Shown: piece after piece, positions 1-10,969 of the stretch
How positions within the stretch are numbered: position 1 is the stretch's first letter
How the letters are laid out: every line of letters begins with the position of its first letter
Source: Chitinophagaceae bacterium
Lineage (GTDB): Bacteria; Bacteroidota; Bacteroidia; Chitinophagales; Chitinophagaceae
DNA: 64,000 nucleotides
Assembly: GCA_024103425.1 (NCBI GenBank)
Contig: JAGFIS010000007.1
Location: 89,649-153,648 of the forward strand
Direction: 5' to 3'
Made by a program: the position numbers and the translations under genes
The notes under the pieces: model-generated
The model's database searches: none
What the model saw: the letters and a program-made list of their open reading frames with translations, nothing else
What the model was told of the DNA's origin: nothing

Positions 1-5
1 ATTGG

Positions 6-191
6 ATGAAATACTACGAGAGACACGACATGAGTAACCCCGTTTGGGTATGGGTGCTGTTGATATTGCCACAGGTAGTTGTTATTATTTACATTATCAG
101 CATCATACGCAGTAAAGGGAAGAGCAGCATTTACGATAAAATTGCTAAAACTGAGGTCGAATACGTACCGCAGATGTTCAAACTGGGATAA
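6..191 (+). CDS. Small single-pass membrane protein or C-terminal fragment of a longer protein
   Basis: I do not recognise this protein. It reads as about 61 residues with one hydrophobic segment (about residues 12-34) followed by a basic, then mixed-charge tail ending in KLG. No stop codon is visible in frame between the window edge and the ATG at 6, so the reading frame may begin outside the window and this could be the C-terminus of a larger membrane protein. A second in-frame ATG lies at 30. The next gene in the same direction starts about 100 bp downstream behind its own promoter, so they need not share a transcript. Confidence 0.4.
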   Translation: MKYYERHDMSNPVWVWVLLILPQVVVIIYIISIIRSKGKSSIYDKIAKTEVEYVPQMFKLG

Positions 192-239
192 GGAAACTTG
201 TATTCAGTACACTAAAACCACCTTAATCTGCTCTTAGCT

Positions 240-271
240 TTTGCCCACCCCATCAATAATTCGTACCTTTG
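240..271 (+). promoter_or_regulatory. Bacteroidota-type -33/-7 promoter for the ABC-F gene
   Basis: TTTG at 240-243 is followed after 20 bp by TACCTTTG at 264-271. This fits the Bacteroidota housekeeping consensus TTTG-N(17-23)-TAnnTTTG exactly. It predicts a transcript start near 277-279 and a 5' leader of about 17 nt before the ATG at 295. Confidence 0.65.
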
Positions 272-288
272 CGCCTCTAAAAAAATGA

Positions 289-1932
<1,644 letters not shown>

Positions 1933-4900
1933 TCAGAAAGTAACGACATCGAGACTCTTTCCTACAAGCAGGCCTTGTTGAGCTTTTAGATCAAAGTTGC
2001 CTGCCTTCTTCGCCTTCAAATGTATCGAAAACAGATCGGAATCGCCATTAAGCGTTTGCTTTTGACCGATATTTACAAACACGGGGTACAACACGCGGGT
2101 ACCATCGGAGTGCAAACGATTGTTGGTCATATTTTCCATCTTAGCGGTAGCTACCGGTATGATTTCCACAAATTCAAAATCACTTTCATCATATGGCAGG
2201 CTCATACTAAGCGCATTCACATTTTTTAATCCTGAGCCTCTTACTGTGATTTGAATAATATCATTCTTTCTAAATGAGGACTTGTCAATTGCTATTTGAA
2301 CAGATCCGGCTACACTATCACTCTCCTGAAACTCAACTCCCCCATTAAGTTGAATCGCAACATTAGAAATATCAAACGCATCAATAATTCCGTTACCATT
2401 CAGGTCTCCTTTGCTTATGTATCCTTCAAAGTCAGCATCTCCTTTCTTCAGTCCGGTATAGTTAAGATACGAAGTCAGATCGTTTGCATCTACCTTTCCG
2501 TCGTAATTGATATCTCCGGGAAGCAGGCTTTCAGTTCCAGGTACTTTAAACACATACAACTCACGGCCTGAACCGTAGTTACCCCTGGCCTCGTCGACAT
2601 TAATCTTAATATACCTCGCCCTAGGATTTCCGTTAAACACAAAAGTCTTTGTCTCACCATTATACTTCCATTCAAAAGGAACAGAATCCGACCAGTTGTG
2701 TTTATCCAACGAGTAAGTAACCGAACCTTTTAGCCAAATGCCGTTACCTCTGTCTCTCGGCAGGTAGTCTAACCTATCTAACTGATTAATGGTATGTAAA
2801 TCGATCACCATATCAAACGGCGTCGCCTTTCTGCTCCAGCGGGTATGCCACATAGTGCTTTCATCAAAGTCGAACAGGTTCTCAATCTCCTCGCCCGGTT
2901 GTGACGGAGCACTCACATGAGCTGTTAATCCATTGATGGCGTATTCAAACGGGCTTTTCTTGGTGGTTGCAGAAAAATCAACCCAAGAAGACTCTCCGGA
3001 CTTATTCACCGCCCTGATCTTAAAATGGTATTCTGTTTCAGGCTGAAGATCTTCAAACTCAAGTTGATTATTCTGAATAGTGCTGTAAAGCATACCGTCA
3101 AACTCAATCTCATAATAATCTGCATTGTCAATTCTTTGCCAAACAGGAGTAACCGAATAAGCCGTAATGTCATCTTCAGTCAACTTCATTACTGACGGAG
3201 CCGGAAGCTTTCCTTCACTCCTGAGCAGCGGATTGTTTTCTGCAAATTCAAATCCCTTTACTTTGAGAGTGATTTTTTCTTTTGAAATATCTTTCTTGGC
3301 TGTCTTCACCCATACTTGCGGATTCTTAGTTATCGACAGATAGAATGCTTCACTTCCCGGCGTTGAAAAACGATTGAGCTCGGGTGCAGGATTATAGTAA
3401 TACACATTACTTCCCCTCTCAAAATCACTCATAGAATTGACTTCTTTTAGTTTTACCGCTCTCTTATTTACAGTAAGTTCTACTGTAGCAGGCTTGCGTG
3501 TGACGTTCACTCTGAACTCTGTTTGCTTGTTGTTCTCAGCACCGGTATACGTACCGCTCGCAGGGAATACTGTAATAGTGGCAACATCCGACTGGACATC
3601 TGATTCTACCAAAGTCGTCTGATGAACCCCATGAATGTATTGATTCGTCCGTTTGTCATCATCATATTGAACAAAGGAAGATTTTCCCGAAGGATATACT
3701 TCATAAATCCTCAGCAAAGGATCTATTTCAGAGATGTTGTTATTGGGGTTTACCATCGGGATGATGGTTCCCGGTTTTATAAATACGGGTAACTTCCAGA
3801 TAGGCGCCTCAAAATTGTTGATAACCCTGCCTCCCGTGTAAACATCACCGGAGAAATAGTCAATCCATTTTCCTTTCGGAAGATATATACCATCGCGGAT
3901 ATCATTTCCCTCTGTATCGGCTGCCGTACTCTTATAAACCGGTGCTACCAGGAATGACGGTCCGAGGAAAAACTGGTATTGCGTAGCACTGCCTAAAGTG
4001 AACTTATTGGCTTCTTCAAGAAAAGTTGCCCTTAAGGTTGGCAATCCGTTTACCGCCTGCTGAGCTACGCTATAGGTATAAGGAAACAACTGAGATTTGA
4101 GTTTGAGATAATTTCTGTTGATCGAAGTCGCAGGCTCGCCAAGGGCCGAAGGATACTTTGGATTCAATCCCCACCCATCCATGTTCAGCTGCATCAGCGT
4201 GAAAGCTTTCCATTGAAAATCGCGGATATTAACTGTCTGATTCCTGCCTCCGAAAATACCGTCCATATCAGACGTGATATTTGGCATTCCCGAGAGGCCG
4301 CTACCGATGTAGGTTGGGATATGAAAACGGATATACTCCCACTCTCCACCGGTCTGATCGCCTGTCCATACACCTCCATATCGTTGTGTACCTGCCCAAC
4401 CATCGAGTGTGATAATGAACGGACGGGCATCGTGACCAAATTTCTTCATAATACCCGCCGCGTCGGCTATGCCATGCAATCCGAAAGAATATCCTGGGCC
4501 TACCCAAGCCACATCTGTCTTCAATACCCTCACACCGGCTACTCCTACTTCCTTCTCCAAATCGCGTTGCAGAAGCGCGCTGATGCCCTCTTTTGGATGC
4601 AGATCTGACTGTGTCCATAGCCCTATCTCTACTCCTCTACTGCGGGCATAATCTCCAAACTCTTTCAGATTGAGTATATTACTATCTAACGTAGATGTTT
4701 GTCCGTATCCGGCGCCATACCCATCATTCGGCAAGATCCAGCCTAACGGCATATCATTGGCAGCATAACGATCTACCACAGCCCTCGCAGAGAATTGGTA
4801 ATTATCCTTTTCACCATTCAGTGATTCTTTGATGCCGCCATTATCTTTTTGGCTTTCTACATACGACTTACCATCTTCGAACGGGATTCCTTTTGCATCC

Positions 4901-5736
4901 TCCTTCCAAAAGTCGCGGTTGTAGGCGTTGAGATGCCCTTCGTAAAAAGCAAAACCCGGTAACAACACAGGGTTCCCTGTCAGTTGATAGTAATCCACCA
5001 ATAGAGATTCCGCTGTATTGTCTATCATGAAGAAGACGTCGATATAATTCGTTTCGTGCGACAGTCTTACTTCTCCGGGAGTTTCCTTGCCAAAATCATA
5101 CTTCCCTTTTTTGAAAGTATGCCACATGAATCCGTAGCCCCCTGTCGACCAGAAAAAGGGAGCCGGAGACGCTACACCGCCATCTGTCCAACTGTTTTGA
5201 TTCTCAATAGCAATAACTTTTCCCTTATGAGAGAAGCGGCCATTCTGAACACCACCTCCAAAGAAGTATTCATCATCGGAAGCTTTGAGCCTGATTATAC
5301 TTTCTTTTTCACCGGTTACAAAGGATGCAGCAGACTCAACAACGCGGTTACCTGTACGTTCGTCAACAACTGTAATTGATAACGTATTTCTATCAACAAG
5401 TACACTTATTACCTCTGTGCGTATAAGAACTTGTTTACCCTCATCCGAAACCTGCAATTTTTTGAATTGCTTGCGGGCATTATCAACAAGAATTTGTGCC
5501 GGTGGTTGCGACTGCGGATCAATCATCTCATTCCTTACAGGATCATAATACCACCTGAATATATTGGCTCCATAGAAGTCGAAATACATTTCTTTACCCT
5601 CTTGCAGCACTATTTTCACAAGATGATCAGAACTCTTTTCGGCAGATTGAATTTGTGCGATTCCGGTTAAGGAAGCTAACAGCAACGCAACTGTAACCAG
5701 AGCACATTGACGAAAGAACAAGAGTGGATGTTTCAT
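1933..5736 (-). CDS. Secreted GH31 glycoside hydrolase with FN3, F5/8-type-C, dockerin and cohesin-like modules
   Basis: Large secreted enzyme of 1267 residues counted from the ATG at 5736. The frame is also open from a TTG at 5754, but the ATG gives a clean signal peptide (MKHPLLFF followed by a hydrophobic run). The GH31 (beta/alpha)8 barrel covers about 150-690. D408 in LKTDVAWVG is the likely nucleophile and D460 in WTGDQTGG the likely acid/base. These loops look like the GH31 branch that contains alpha-galactosidases and alpha-N-acetylgalactosaminidases, not the WxDMNE-type alpha-glucosidases; this specificity is inference. After the barrel come an FN3 domain (about 848-928), an F5/8-type-C/CBM32-like domain (about 935-1065), a dockerin with two calcium loops (DINYDGKVDAND, DLNGNGIIDAFD; about 1072-1134) and a cohesin-like domain (about 1140-1267). 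No T9SS tail is seen. It lies downstream of susD, beyond a terminator, so transcription is by read-through or from a weak promoter at about 5755-5790. Confidence 0.85.
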   Translation of the reverse strand: MKHPLLFFRQCALVTVALLLASLTGIAQIQSAEKSSDHLVKIVLQEGKEMYFDFYGANIFRWYYDPVRNEMIDPQSQPPAQILVDNARKQFKKLQVSDEGKQVLIRTEVISVLVDRNTLSITVVDERTGNRVVESAASFVTGEKESIIRLKASDDEYFFGGGVQNGRFSHKGKVIAIENQNSWTDGGVASPAPFFWSTGGYGFMWHTFKKGKYDFGKETPGEVRLSHETNYIDVFFMIDNTAESLLVDYYQLTGNPVLLPGFAFYEGHLNAYNRDFWKEDAKGIPFEDGKSYVESQKDNGGIKESLNGEKDNYQFSARAVVDRYAANDMPLGWILPNDGYGAGYGQTSTLDSNILNLKEFGDYARSRGVEIGLWTQSDLHPKEGISALLQRDLEKEVGVAGVRVLKTDVAWVGPGYSFGLHGIADAAGIMKKFGHDARPFIITLDGWAGTQRYGGVWTGDQTGGEWEYIRFHIPTYIGSGLSGMPNITSDMDGIFGGRNQTVNIRDFQWKAFTLMQLNMDGWGLNPKYPSALGEPATSINRNYLKLKSQLFPYTYSVAQQAVNGLPTLRATFLEEANKFTLGSATQYQFFLGPSFLVAPVYKSTAADTEGNDIRDGIYLPKGKWIDYFSGDVYTGGRVINNFEAPIWKLPVFIKPGTIIPMVNPNNNISEIDPLLRIYEVYPSGKSSFVQYDDDKRTNQYIHGVHQTTLVESDVQSDVATITVFPASGTYTGAENNKQTEFRVNVTRKPATVELTVNKRAVKLKEVNSMSDFERGSNVYYYNPAPELNRFSTPGSEAFYLSITKNPQVWVKTAKKDISKEKITLKVKGFEFAENNPLLRSEGKLPAPSVMKLTEDDITAYSVTPVWQRIDNADYYEIEFDGMLYSTIQNNQLEFEDLQPETEYHFKIRAVNKSGESSWVDFSATTKKSPFEYAINGLTAHVSAPSQPGEEIENLFDFDESTMWHTRWSRKATPFDMVIDLHTINQLDRLDYLPRDRGNGIWLKGSVTYSLDKHNWSDSVPFEWKYNGETKTFVFNGNPRARYIKINVDEARGNYGSGRELYVFKVPGTESLLPGDINYDGKVDANDLTSYLNYTGLKKGDADFEGYISKGDLNGNGIIDAFDISNVAIQLNGGVEFQESDSVAGSVQIAIDKSSFRKNDIIQITVRGSGLKNVNALSMSLPYDESDFEFVEIIPVATAKMENMTNNRLHSDGTRVLYPVFVNIGQKQTLNGDSDLFSIHLKAKKAGNFDLKAQQGLLVGKSLDVVTF

Positions 5737-5787
5737 AGCTACAAAGGAAATCAAATTTCAAATAATACTGTTTCTTGAACCCGGTAC

Positions 5788-5814
5788 AAAAAAACAGCCC
5801 CGCCGAAGCGAGGC
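5788..5814 (-). terminator. Rho-independent terminator with UUCG loop after susD
   Basis: On the minus strand a 7-bp stem (GCCTCGC at 5814-5808 pairing with GCGGGGC at 5803-5797, with one G-T wobble) closes a TTCG tetraloop, and TG plus seven T residues (plus-strand A run 5788-5794) follow. It sits 33 bp after the susD stop and upstream of the GH31 gene on the same strand, so it would separate SusCD expression from GH31 expression. Confidence 0.85.
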
Positions 5815-5846
5815 CATTTTCCTTTTCATATAAAGTAACAAAACAC

Positions 5847-7769
5847 TTAATGTTTAGCCCACCAAAGTGGAGTCATAACATTATCTTTATCTGGTCCACC
5901 GAGTTGGTCAAGCGCCTGGTCATATCCGGCCGGATTTGTACCCGAAACGCCTGAAGGATATTTGATTCTTTGCGGGAAGAATTTTGGACTACTGGTCATA
6001 TAGTTAGATGCGTTCAGTTCAGGCATATTAGTCAACGGTGTTTCTACAGCCGGGTTTTCAAAGAACGGTAATCCCAAACGACGCTGATCACTCCATACTT
6101 CCATCGGAATCCATGGATTCTGAGCTATATACTTCTGGGTGATAATTTTTGTCAGGTGATCGTTCCTAACTGTTCCATTCTTGTAAATGTTATTTACAGG
6201 ATACGCAATGCTTACTGTACCTGCAGTACCGGTATAGCCATCAACATAGTTCATTGTATGAGAAGCTCCCGGCTCAGTAGTATGATCCCAGCTTACTGAA
6301 GTACCTACCATATTGTAGGAAGTTGAATTCTTATATGCATCTACGAATGAAGACACTCCAAAGTATGCGAAGCTGGCATCAATACCTGCTTCGTAGGCTG
6401 CCTTTCCGGTCATTGGTACTGCCCAGTTATAAGTAGCTGCTTCTGCTAAAAGGAAGTAGGTCTCCCAGTTTGCAAAGAATAAACGCACAGCTGTGCTATT
6501 ACGATAGTGGTTGGCAAGGCGCGGTGTACATCCATTCCATCTAGCAACGTTATTCTTAGCTCCAGCATCACCCCAGGCACCGTTCACAAGACCATTCCAG
6601 GTGAATTTAGCATCCAGTGTCTTAACAACAGTACCTGATGCATCAGTTAATGTCCTTACAGTTTCCCTTGCACTGTTATCCCATGAAGGATAGAAGTTAA
6701 ACTCTGGGTTATCAAAATCGCCGGGGATAATAAACACTTTATAAGCCCTGGGGTCGATTGTGTTGGGTAGCCCATCCAGCCAGTATGTAGCAATCGGATC
6801 ATTTGTCTTGGAAGGCCAGTGATCAGCAAATCTCAATCCCACATAATCCGCAGGCTTAATATAAGAAGCGAAGGAAGCATCTAATTGAGAAGCACTTGAA
6901 ATACCACCTAATCCTGTTACAATATTATTGAATGTCTGTGGTAACTGATAGTAGTTCCATTGACGTGTCATCACACCTGTCAGATCATCCCATCCCGGAC
7001 GCTCAGCAACGCCGAAGTTTTCATCAGCATTCAGGATAAGCGGCTTGGTAGCAGCATCCTCAAATTCTGATTTTGCTTTAGCGTTGTCAACTTCAGAGAG
7101 CCGCATGGCAAGTCTTAACCTCATAGAGTTAGCATACTTTTGCCATTTGGCATAGTTGTAACCATAGGCCTGGTCAAGAGCTGTATTCGGCTTATCTCCA
7201 ACATTGATATCGATGCTGTTAGCGGCATCTTTTAACTCATCTAGCATGAAATAGTAAACATCTTTCACACTAGAAAACTCCGGAGTATATCCCTGGAATC
7301 CATTCAGAGGAATAGGACCAAAGTTGTCAGTCAGCTCGCTCAACAGATAAGCTCTGTAAATACGTGCAATCTGAAGGAGGTTGCTAGTGTATGCCTTAAC
7401 ATTACCGCTTTCGATTTGTTTATTAGCAACATCTATAGCAGAGTAAATTCTGTTTAAAGCTTTACCCATATAGGATGAGCTGTACCACTGGCTGGACCAG
7501 TCGTCATTATACCCACCGGTAGCGATTCCACCGCCCGACCATTGCTGGTGAGCAGCATTCTTCCAATAGAGTACAAATGTCCTCTCTGAGATGTTCGGGT
7601 CCATCTGATCGGTCATCATTGCTCCATTGATAAAGTATTCAACCTGCACCTGCTGTTCATTGGCAAGCAGCGGGTTGATATTGATTTCATCAAATTTATT
7701 ACATCCTGTTACCAGCAAAGCGCCCGATACCAGCGGCAGGATGATTCTTTTTATATTTTTCATTTTCAT
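5847..7769 (-). CDS. SusD/RagB-like outer-membrane nutrient-binding lipoprotein
   Basis: Surface lipoprotein of 640 residues that works as the lid of the SusC channel and binds glycan. The ATG at 7769 (MKMKNIKR) is preferred over an in-frame TTG at 7787. The signal peptide ends in a lipobox LVTGC with the lipidated Cys at about 23. The mature N-terminus (NKFDEININP) and the helical, aromatic-rich body resemble the SusD-like_2 group ("starch-binding associating with outer membrane"). The length is in the upper range for the family. It starts about 20 bp after the susC stop, so the two are co-transcribed, and it ends 33 bp before a strong terminator. The bound glycan cannot be read from sequence; the neighbouring GH31 enzyme suggests an alpha-linked sugar. 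Confidence 0.92.
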   Translation of the reverse strand: MKMKNIKRIILPLVSGALLVTGCNKFDEININPLLANEQQVQVEYFINGAMMTDQMDPNISERTFVLYWKNAAHQQWSGGGIATGGYNDDWSSQWYSSSYMGKALNRIYSAIDVANKQIESGNVKAYTSNLLQIARIYRAYLLSELTDNFGPIPLNGFQGYTPEFSSVKDVYYFMLDELKDAANSIDINVGDKPNTALDQAYGYNYAKWQKYANSMRLRLAMRLSEVDNAKAKSEFEDAATKPLILNADENFGVAERPGWDDLTGVMTRQWNYYQLPQTFNNIVTGLGGISSASQLDASFASYIKPADYVGLRFADHWPSKTNDPIATYWLDGLPNTIDPRAYKVFIIPGDFDNPEFNFYPSWDNSARETVRTLTDASGTVVKTLDAKFTWNGLVNGAWGDAGAKNNVARWNGCTPRLANHYRNSTAVRLFFANWETYFLLAEAATYNWAVPMTGKAAYEAGIDASFAYFGVSSFVDAYKNSTSYNMVGTSVSWDHTTEPGASHTMNYVDGYTGTAGTVSIAYPVNNIYKNGTVRNDHLTKIITQKYIAQNPWIPMEVWSDQRRLGLPFFENPAVETPLTNMPELNASNYMTSSPKFFPQRIKYPSGVSGTNPAGYDQALDQLGGPDKDNVMTPLWWAKH

Positions 7770-7790
7770 ACGTTTTGTCTTGTTCAAAAT

Positions 7791-10700
7791 CTAGAATCCA
7801 AGGCTAACTGATAGCTGGAATGATCTCATTGTAGGGAATGCTCCACTCTCAAATCCTACGGCATTAGTTGCTGTAGCATAAACAGATTCAGGATCTACTC
7901 CTCGTACGTGGCTGGAGATCATCCAAACATTATTGCAGGATGCAGCAACTTTTACTCTTTGGAAAGTATTGCCTAAAATAGATTTAGGGAAACTGTATCC
8001 AAGGGTAATATTTCTAACACGAATGTTAGTAGCATCATACAGGTTAGCTTCACCGATACCGAGGTTACCTGAATTTCCTATTCTTTGCCAGTAATCTTGT
8101 TGAGATACTGCTTTAGTATTAGCAGTGTATCCGCCGGCACCGTCAGACACCACACCTTCTACTACGAAATCATTTCTTTCTCCGCCCGGTGCGGTAATAG
8201 CCGCATTACCATTAGCCTGCATAGCGCCCTGTGTAGCAGAAAAAATCTTACCACCAAAACGACCGTCAACTAAAACAGAAAGGTTAAAGTTCTTATAGCT
8301 GAACATATTGGTAATACCAATTAAAGCATCAGCTTGCTGGTTCCCCAGATAGAATGACTGATTAGTAGCCTGTGGCAAACCATTTCCATCGAGAAGCAGT
8401 TTACCGAAGTCTTTGCTCGATGGATCTTCTACTCTAACAAACTTAGTTCCGTAGATGGTACCGAAATATTTACCGTTTTCAGCCTTGATAGACAGGTTAT
8501 CCCAACCCATAAGGTTATAGGCAGTTACACCGCTGTCTTTAGCAATATCGATAACCAGGTTTCTGTTGGTAGAGTAGTTACCTCTGATATCCCATCTGAA
8601 TCTTGAAGCAGTTCTCAGAACCGCAGCATCAACTATTAACTCAATACCCTTATTCTGAATATTTCCGGCGTTGATAATCTGAGAAGAATAACCACTCATC
8701 GGGTCCATAGGCAAGGAAATCAACTGGTTGGTTGCATTAGATTTATACCAAGTGAAATCCAAACCGAATTTGTTGTCAACGAATCTCATTTCTGCACCAA
8801 ATTCTAATCCTTTCAACAACTCATTCTTCACATTAGGATTCTTTTTCACACTTTCTCTTTCAGCAACAGTCCCTCCCAGAGGATCTTTACCGATTTTATA
8901 CCCATTATATAAGTTGTAAGCTCCCATATCGTTACCCACAGTAGCATAAGAAGCTCTCACTTTAGCATAGCTTAACCAATCAGGAACTTTGGTACCCATT
9001 GCATCCATCATGTTGGTAATTACATAGGAGAGGTTTACTGAAGGATAAGAATAAGATCTGTTAGCTGCTGAAAGTGCTGACGACCAGTCGTTTCTTTCTG
9101 TGATAGTCAGATACAGCCAATCTTCATAGTTCAACTCCAATGACCCATAAAGAGAGTTGATTTTTTTCTCACTGAAGCCGGCTTCAATACTCGGTGTACC
9201 TGCACTGTTATTCAAAGAGAACAGGTTAGGTACTTCAAGAGCGCCACTGCTTCCGCTGATAGAAGATAATTTAGTACTCATCAGGTTTCCACCAATCATG
9301 ATAGCACCGCCAATCTTACCGAAAAGGTCTTTCTTTCCGGCATTCACCATAGCGCTTAGGTTGGTTTCATTAAAGGTGGTCTTACCTGTAGAATATGAGT
9401 TAGCAAGCGGCCCACCATCCCAGGTCTTATCTTCGGTGTTTGTAGTGTATAAGTCCGCACCTGCGTGAACTTCGGCACTCACCCACTCATTAAACTGATA
9501 CTTCAATGAACCGTTCAACAACATCCTGTCTCTCACGTCCTGGTTCAATTGATTACGATACTGCCAGTAAGGGTTTGGTGTCCAGGAAAGTGCCCCGGGA
9601 TACCAAAGCATTTTACCATACTGATTAACCCCTGCGGCAAAGTCTCTGATGTCCATACTACGAGGCAACATCAGTATTGCGTACACACTGCTGCGGTCTT
9701 TACCGTTAATCGGCCTGTTAAAACCGGCAGTATTATTGTAAGACAATTTTACGTCGCTTGTCCATTTGTTATCCTTACCAAATTTTGTAGTGGCTCTGGA
9801 AGTAATGTTCAGACGGGTTAGTTTGTTACCCGGAATAATACTCCTGTCTTCTAAATAGTTCAGTGAAGAATAAACTGAAGTATTTCCGTATTGTTGTTGC
9901 AACGAAATACCATAGTTCTGAGCGCTTCCATTTCTGAGGAATGACTTCATATTATCATAAGACTGAAGGGGTACAGTTGTACCATCCCATTTTGTAACAT
10001 TCTGACCCTCAATTTTAGGACCCCAGCTTGTTTGGTTATCTGGTTGAAAGATACCTTGAGTTCCCTGACCAAATGAGCTCTGCATATCTGGCACCATGAA
10101 TATGCTTTCTGTACTCAGAGAAGAGGTGATCGTTAAACCTAAACCCGGCTGCTTAGCTCCTGACTTGGTTGTGATCATGATAACACCGTTACCACCACGA
10201 GAACCATAAAGAGCAGCAGCTGTCTGTCCTTTCAGCACACTGATGCTGGCAATATCGTCGGCGTTGATATCACCCAGACCGTTACCGTAGTCTCTTTGCC
10301 CGTTATAGAAATCGTTTCCGGCAGATCCGGTGAAGTTTGCAATAGGAGTACCGTCAACAACAATCAACGGCTGGTTATCTCCATTCAACGAGTTATACCC
10401 TCTAAGTACAAGTTTAGAAGAACCACCCGCACCGTTACTGGAACGTACTACCTGCAGACCGGAAACTTTACCAGACAATGCGTTGGTAAGGTTGGTCTCG
10501 TTAGCTTCTTTAATTACACCACCGGAAACTTCCTGTACGGCGTATCCGAGAGAAGCTTTTTGCTTTTTAATACCAAGAGCTGTAACTACTACCTCCTGCA
10601 AACCGGCTGCCTGAGATTTCAATGCAACAGTAAGCGCAGTTGCAGTTCCAACCGCTACCTCTTGAGATTCATAGCCTACCGATGTAAAAACCAAAATGGC

Positions 10701-10910
10701 ATTATTACCTGTTATGGAAACAGTGAAGTCTCCATCGGCATTAGTCATACCACCGGTTTGTGTTCCCTTAACCACATACGAAATGTTAGGCAAGGGGGCT
10801 CCGCTCTCATCGATTACTTTTCCTTTTACTGTCCTTTGTTGTGCCACCAGGGCGAACGAAAAGAAAAGCAATGACAAAGTGAAGACCAGTTGTTTTGTTT
10901 TTTGCTTCAT
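7791..10910 (-). CDS. SusC/RagA family TonB-dependent outer-membrane transporter
   Basis: TonB-linked outer-membrane transporter of 1039 residues that imports oligosaccharides together with the adjacent SusD. It has a signal peptide ending near ALVAQQ, then a carboxypeptidase-regulatory-like beta-sandwich (about 26-105, starting VKGKVIDESGAPLPN), a plug domain (about 110-255) with the SusC hallmark GGNGVIMITTKSG, and a long C-terminal barrel that ends in the aromatic residue F expected for BAM insertion. No N-terminal anti-sigma-interacting STN domain is present. The gene lies between the ROK regulator (59 bp upstream) and susD, and the three read as one operon. The ATG start at 10910 gives the signal peptide directly. 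Confidence 0.95.
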   Translation of the reverse strand: MKQKTKQLVFTLSLLFFSFALVAQQRTVKGKVIDESGAPLPNISYVVKGTQTGGMTNADGDFTVSITGNNAILVFTSVGYESQEVAVGTATALTVALKSQAAGLQEVVVTALGIKKQKASLGYAVQEVSGGVIKEANETNLTNALSGKVSGLQVVRSSNGAGGSSKLVLRGYNSLNGDNQPLIVVDGTPIANFTGSAGNDFYNGQRDYGNGLGDINADDIASISVLKGQTAAALYGSRGGNGVIMITTKSGAKQPGLGLTITSSLSTESIFMVPDMQSSFGQGTQGIFQPDNQTSWGPKIEGQNVTKWDGTTVPLQSYDNMKSFLRNGSAQNYGISLQQQYGNTSVYSSLNYLEDRSIIPGNKLTRLNITSRATTKFGKDNKWTSDVKLSYNNTAGFNRPINGKDRSSVYAILMLPRSMDIRDFAAGVNQYGKMLWYPGALSWTPNPYWQYRNQLNQDVRDRMLLNGSLKYQFNEWVSAEVHAGADLYTTNTEDKTWDGGPLANSYSTGKTTFNETNLSAMVNAGKKDLFGKIGGAIMIGGNLMSTKLSSISGSSGALEVPNLFSLNNSAGTPSIEAGFSEKKINSLYGSLELNYEDWLYLTITERNDWSSALSAANRSYSYPSVNLSYVITNMMDAMGTKVPDWLSYAKVRASYATVGNDMGAYNLYNGYKIGKDPLGGTVAERESVKKNPNVKNELLKGLEFGAEMRFVDNKFGLDFTWYKSNATNQLISLPMDPMSGYSSQIINAGNIQNKGIELIVDAAVLRTASRFRWDIRGNYSTNRNLVIDIAKDSGVTAYNLMGWDNLSIKAENGKYFGTIYGTKFVRVEDPSSKDFGKLLLDGNGLPQATNQSFYLGNQQADALIGITNMFSYKNFNLSVLVDGRFGGKIFSATQGAMQANGNAAITAPGGERNDFVVEGVVSDGAGGYTANTKAVSQQDYWQRIGNSGNLGIGEANLYDATNIRVRNITLGYSFPKSILGNTFQRVKVAASCNNVWMISSHVRGVDPESVYATATNAVGFESGAFPTMRSFQLSVSLGF

Positions 10911-10969
10911 TGCTTTAGACTTTTAAGGTTGATGTTTACAATAATTAAAAACTACTTTGATTTTTGTGT

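Noticed and set aside
10296..10874. 192-codon plus-strand frame opposite susC
   Set aside because: It lies fully within the strongly supported susC gene, and the predicted protein is low in complexity and has no family features.
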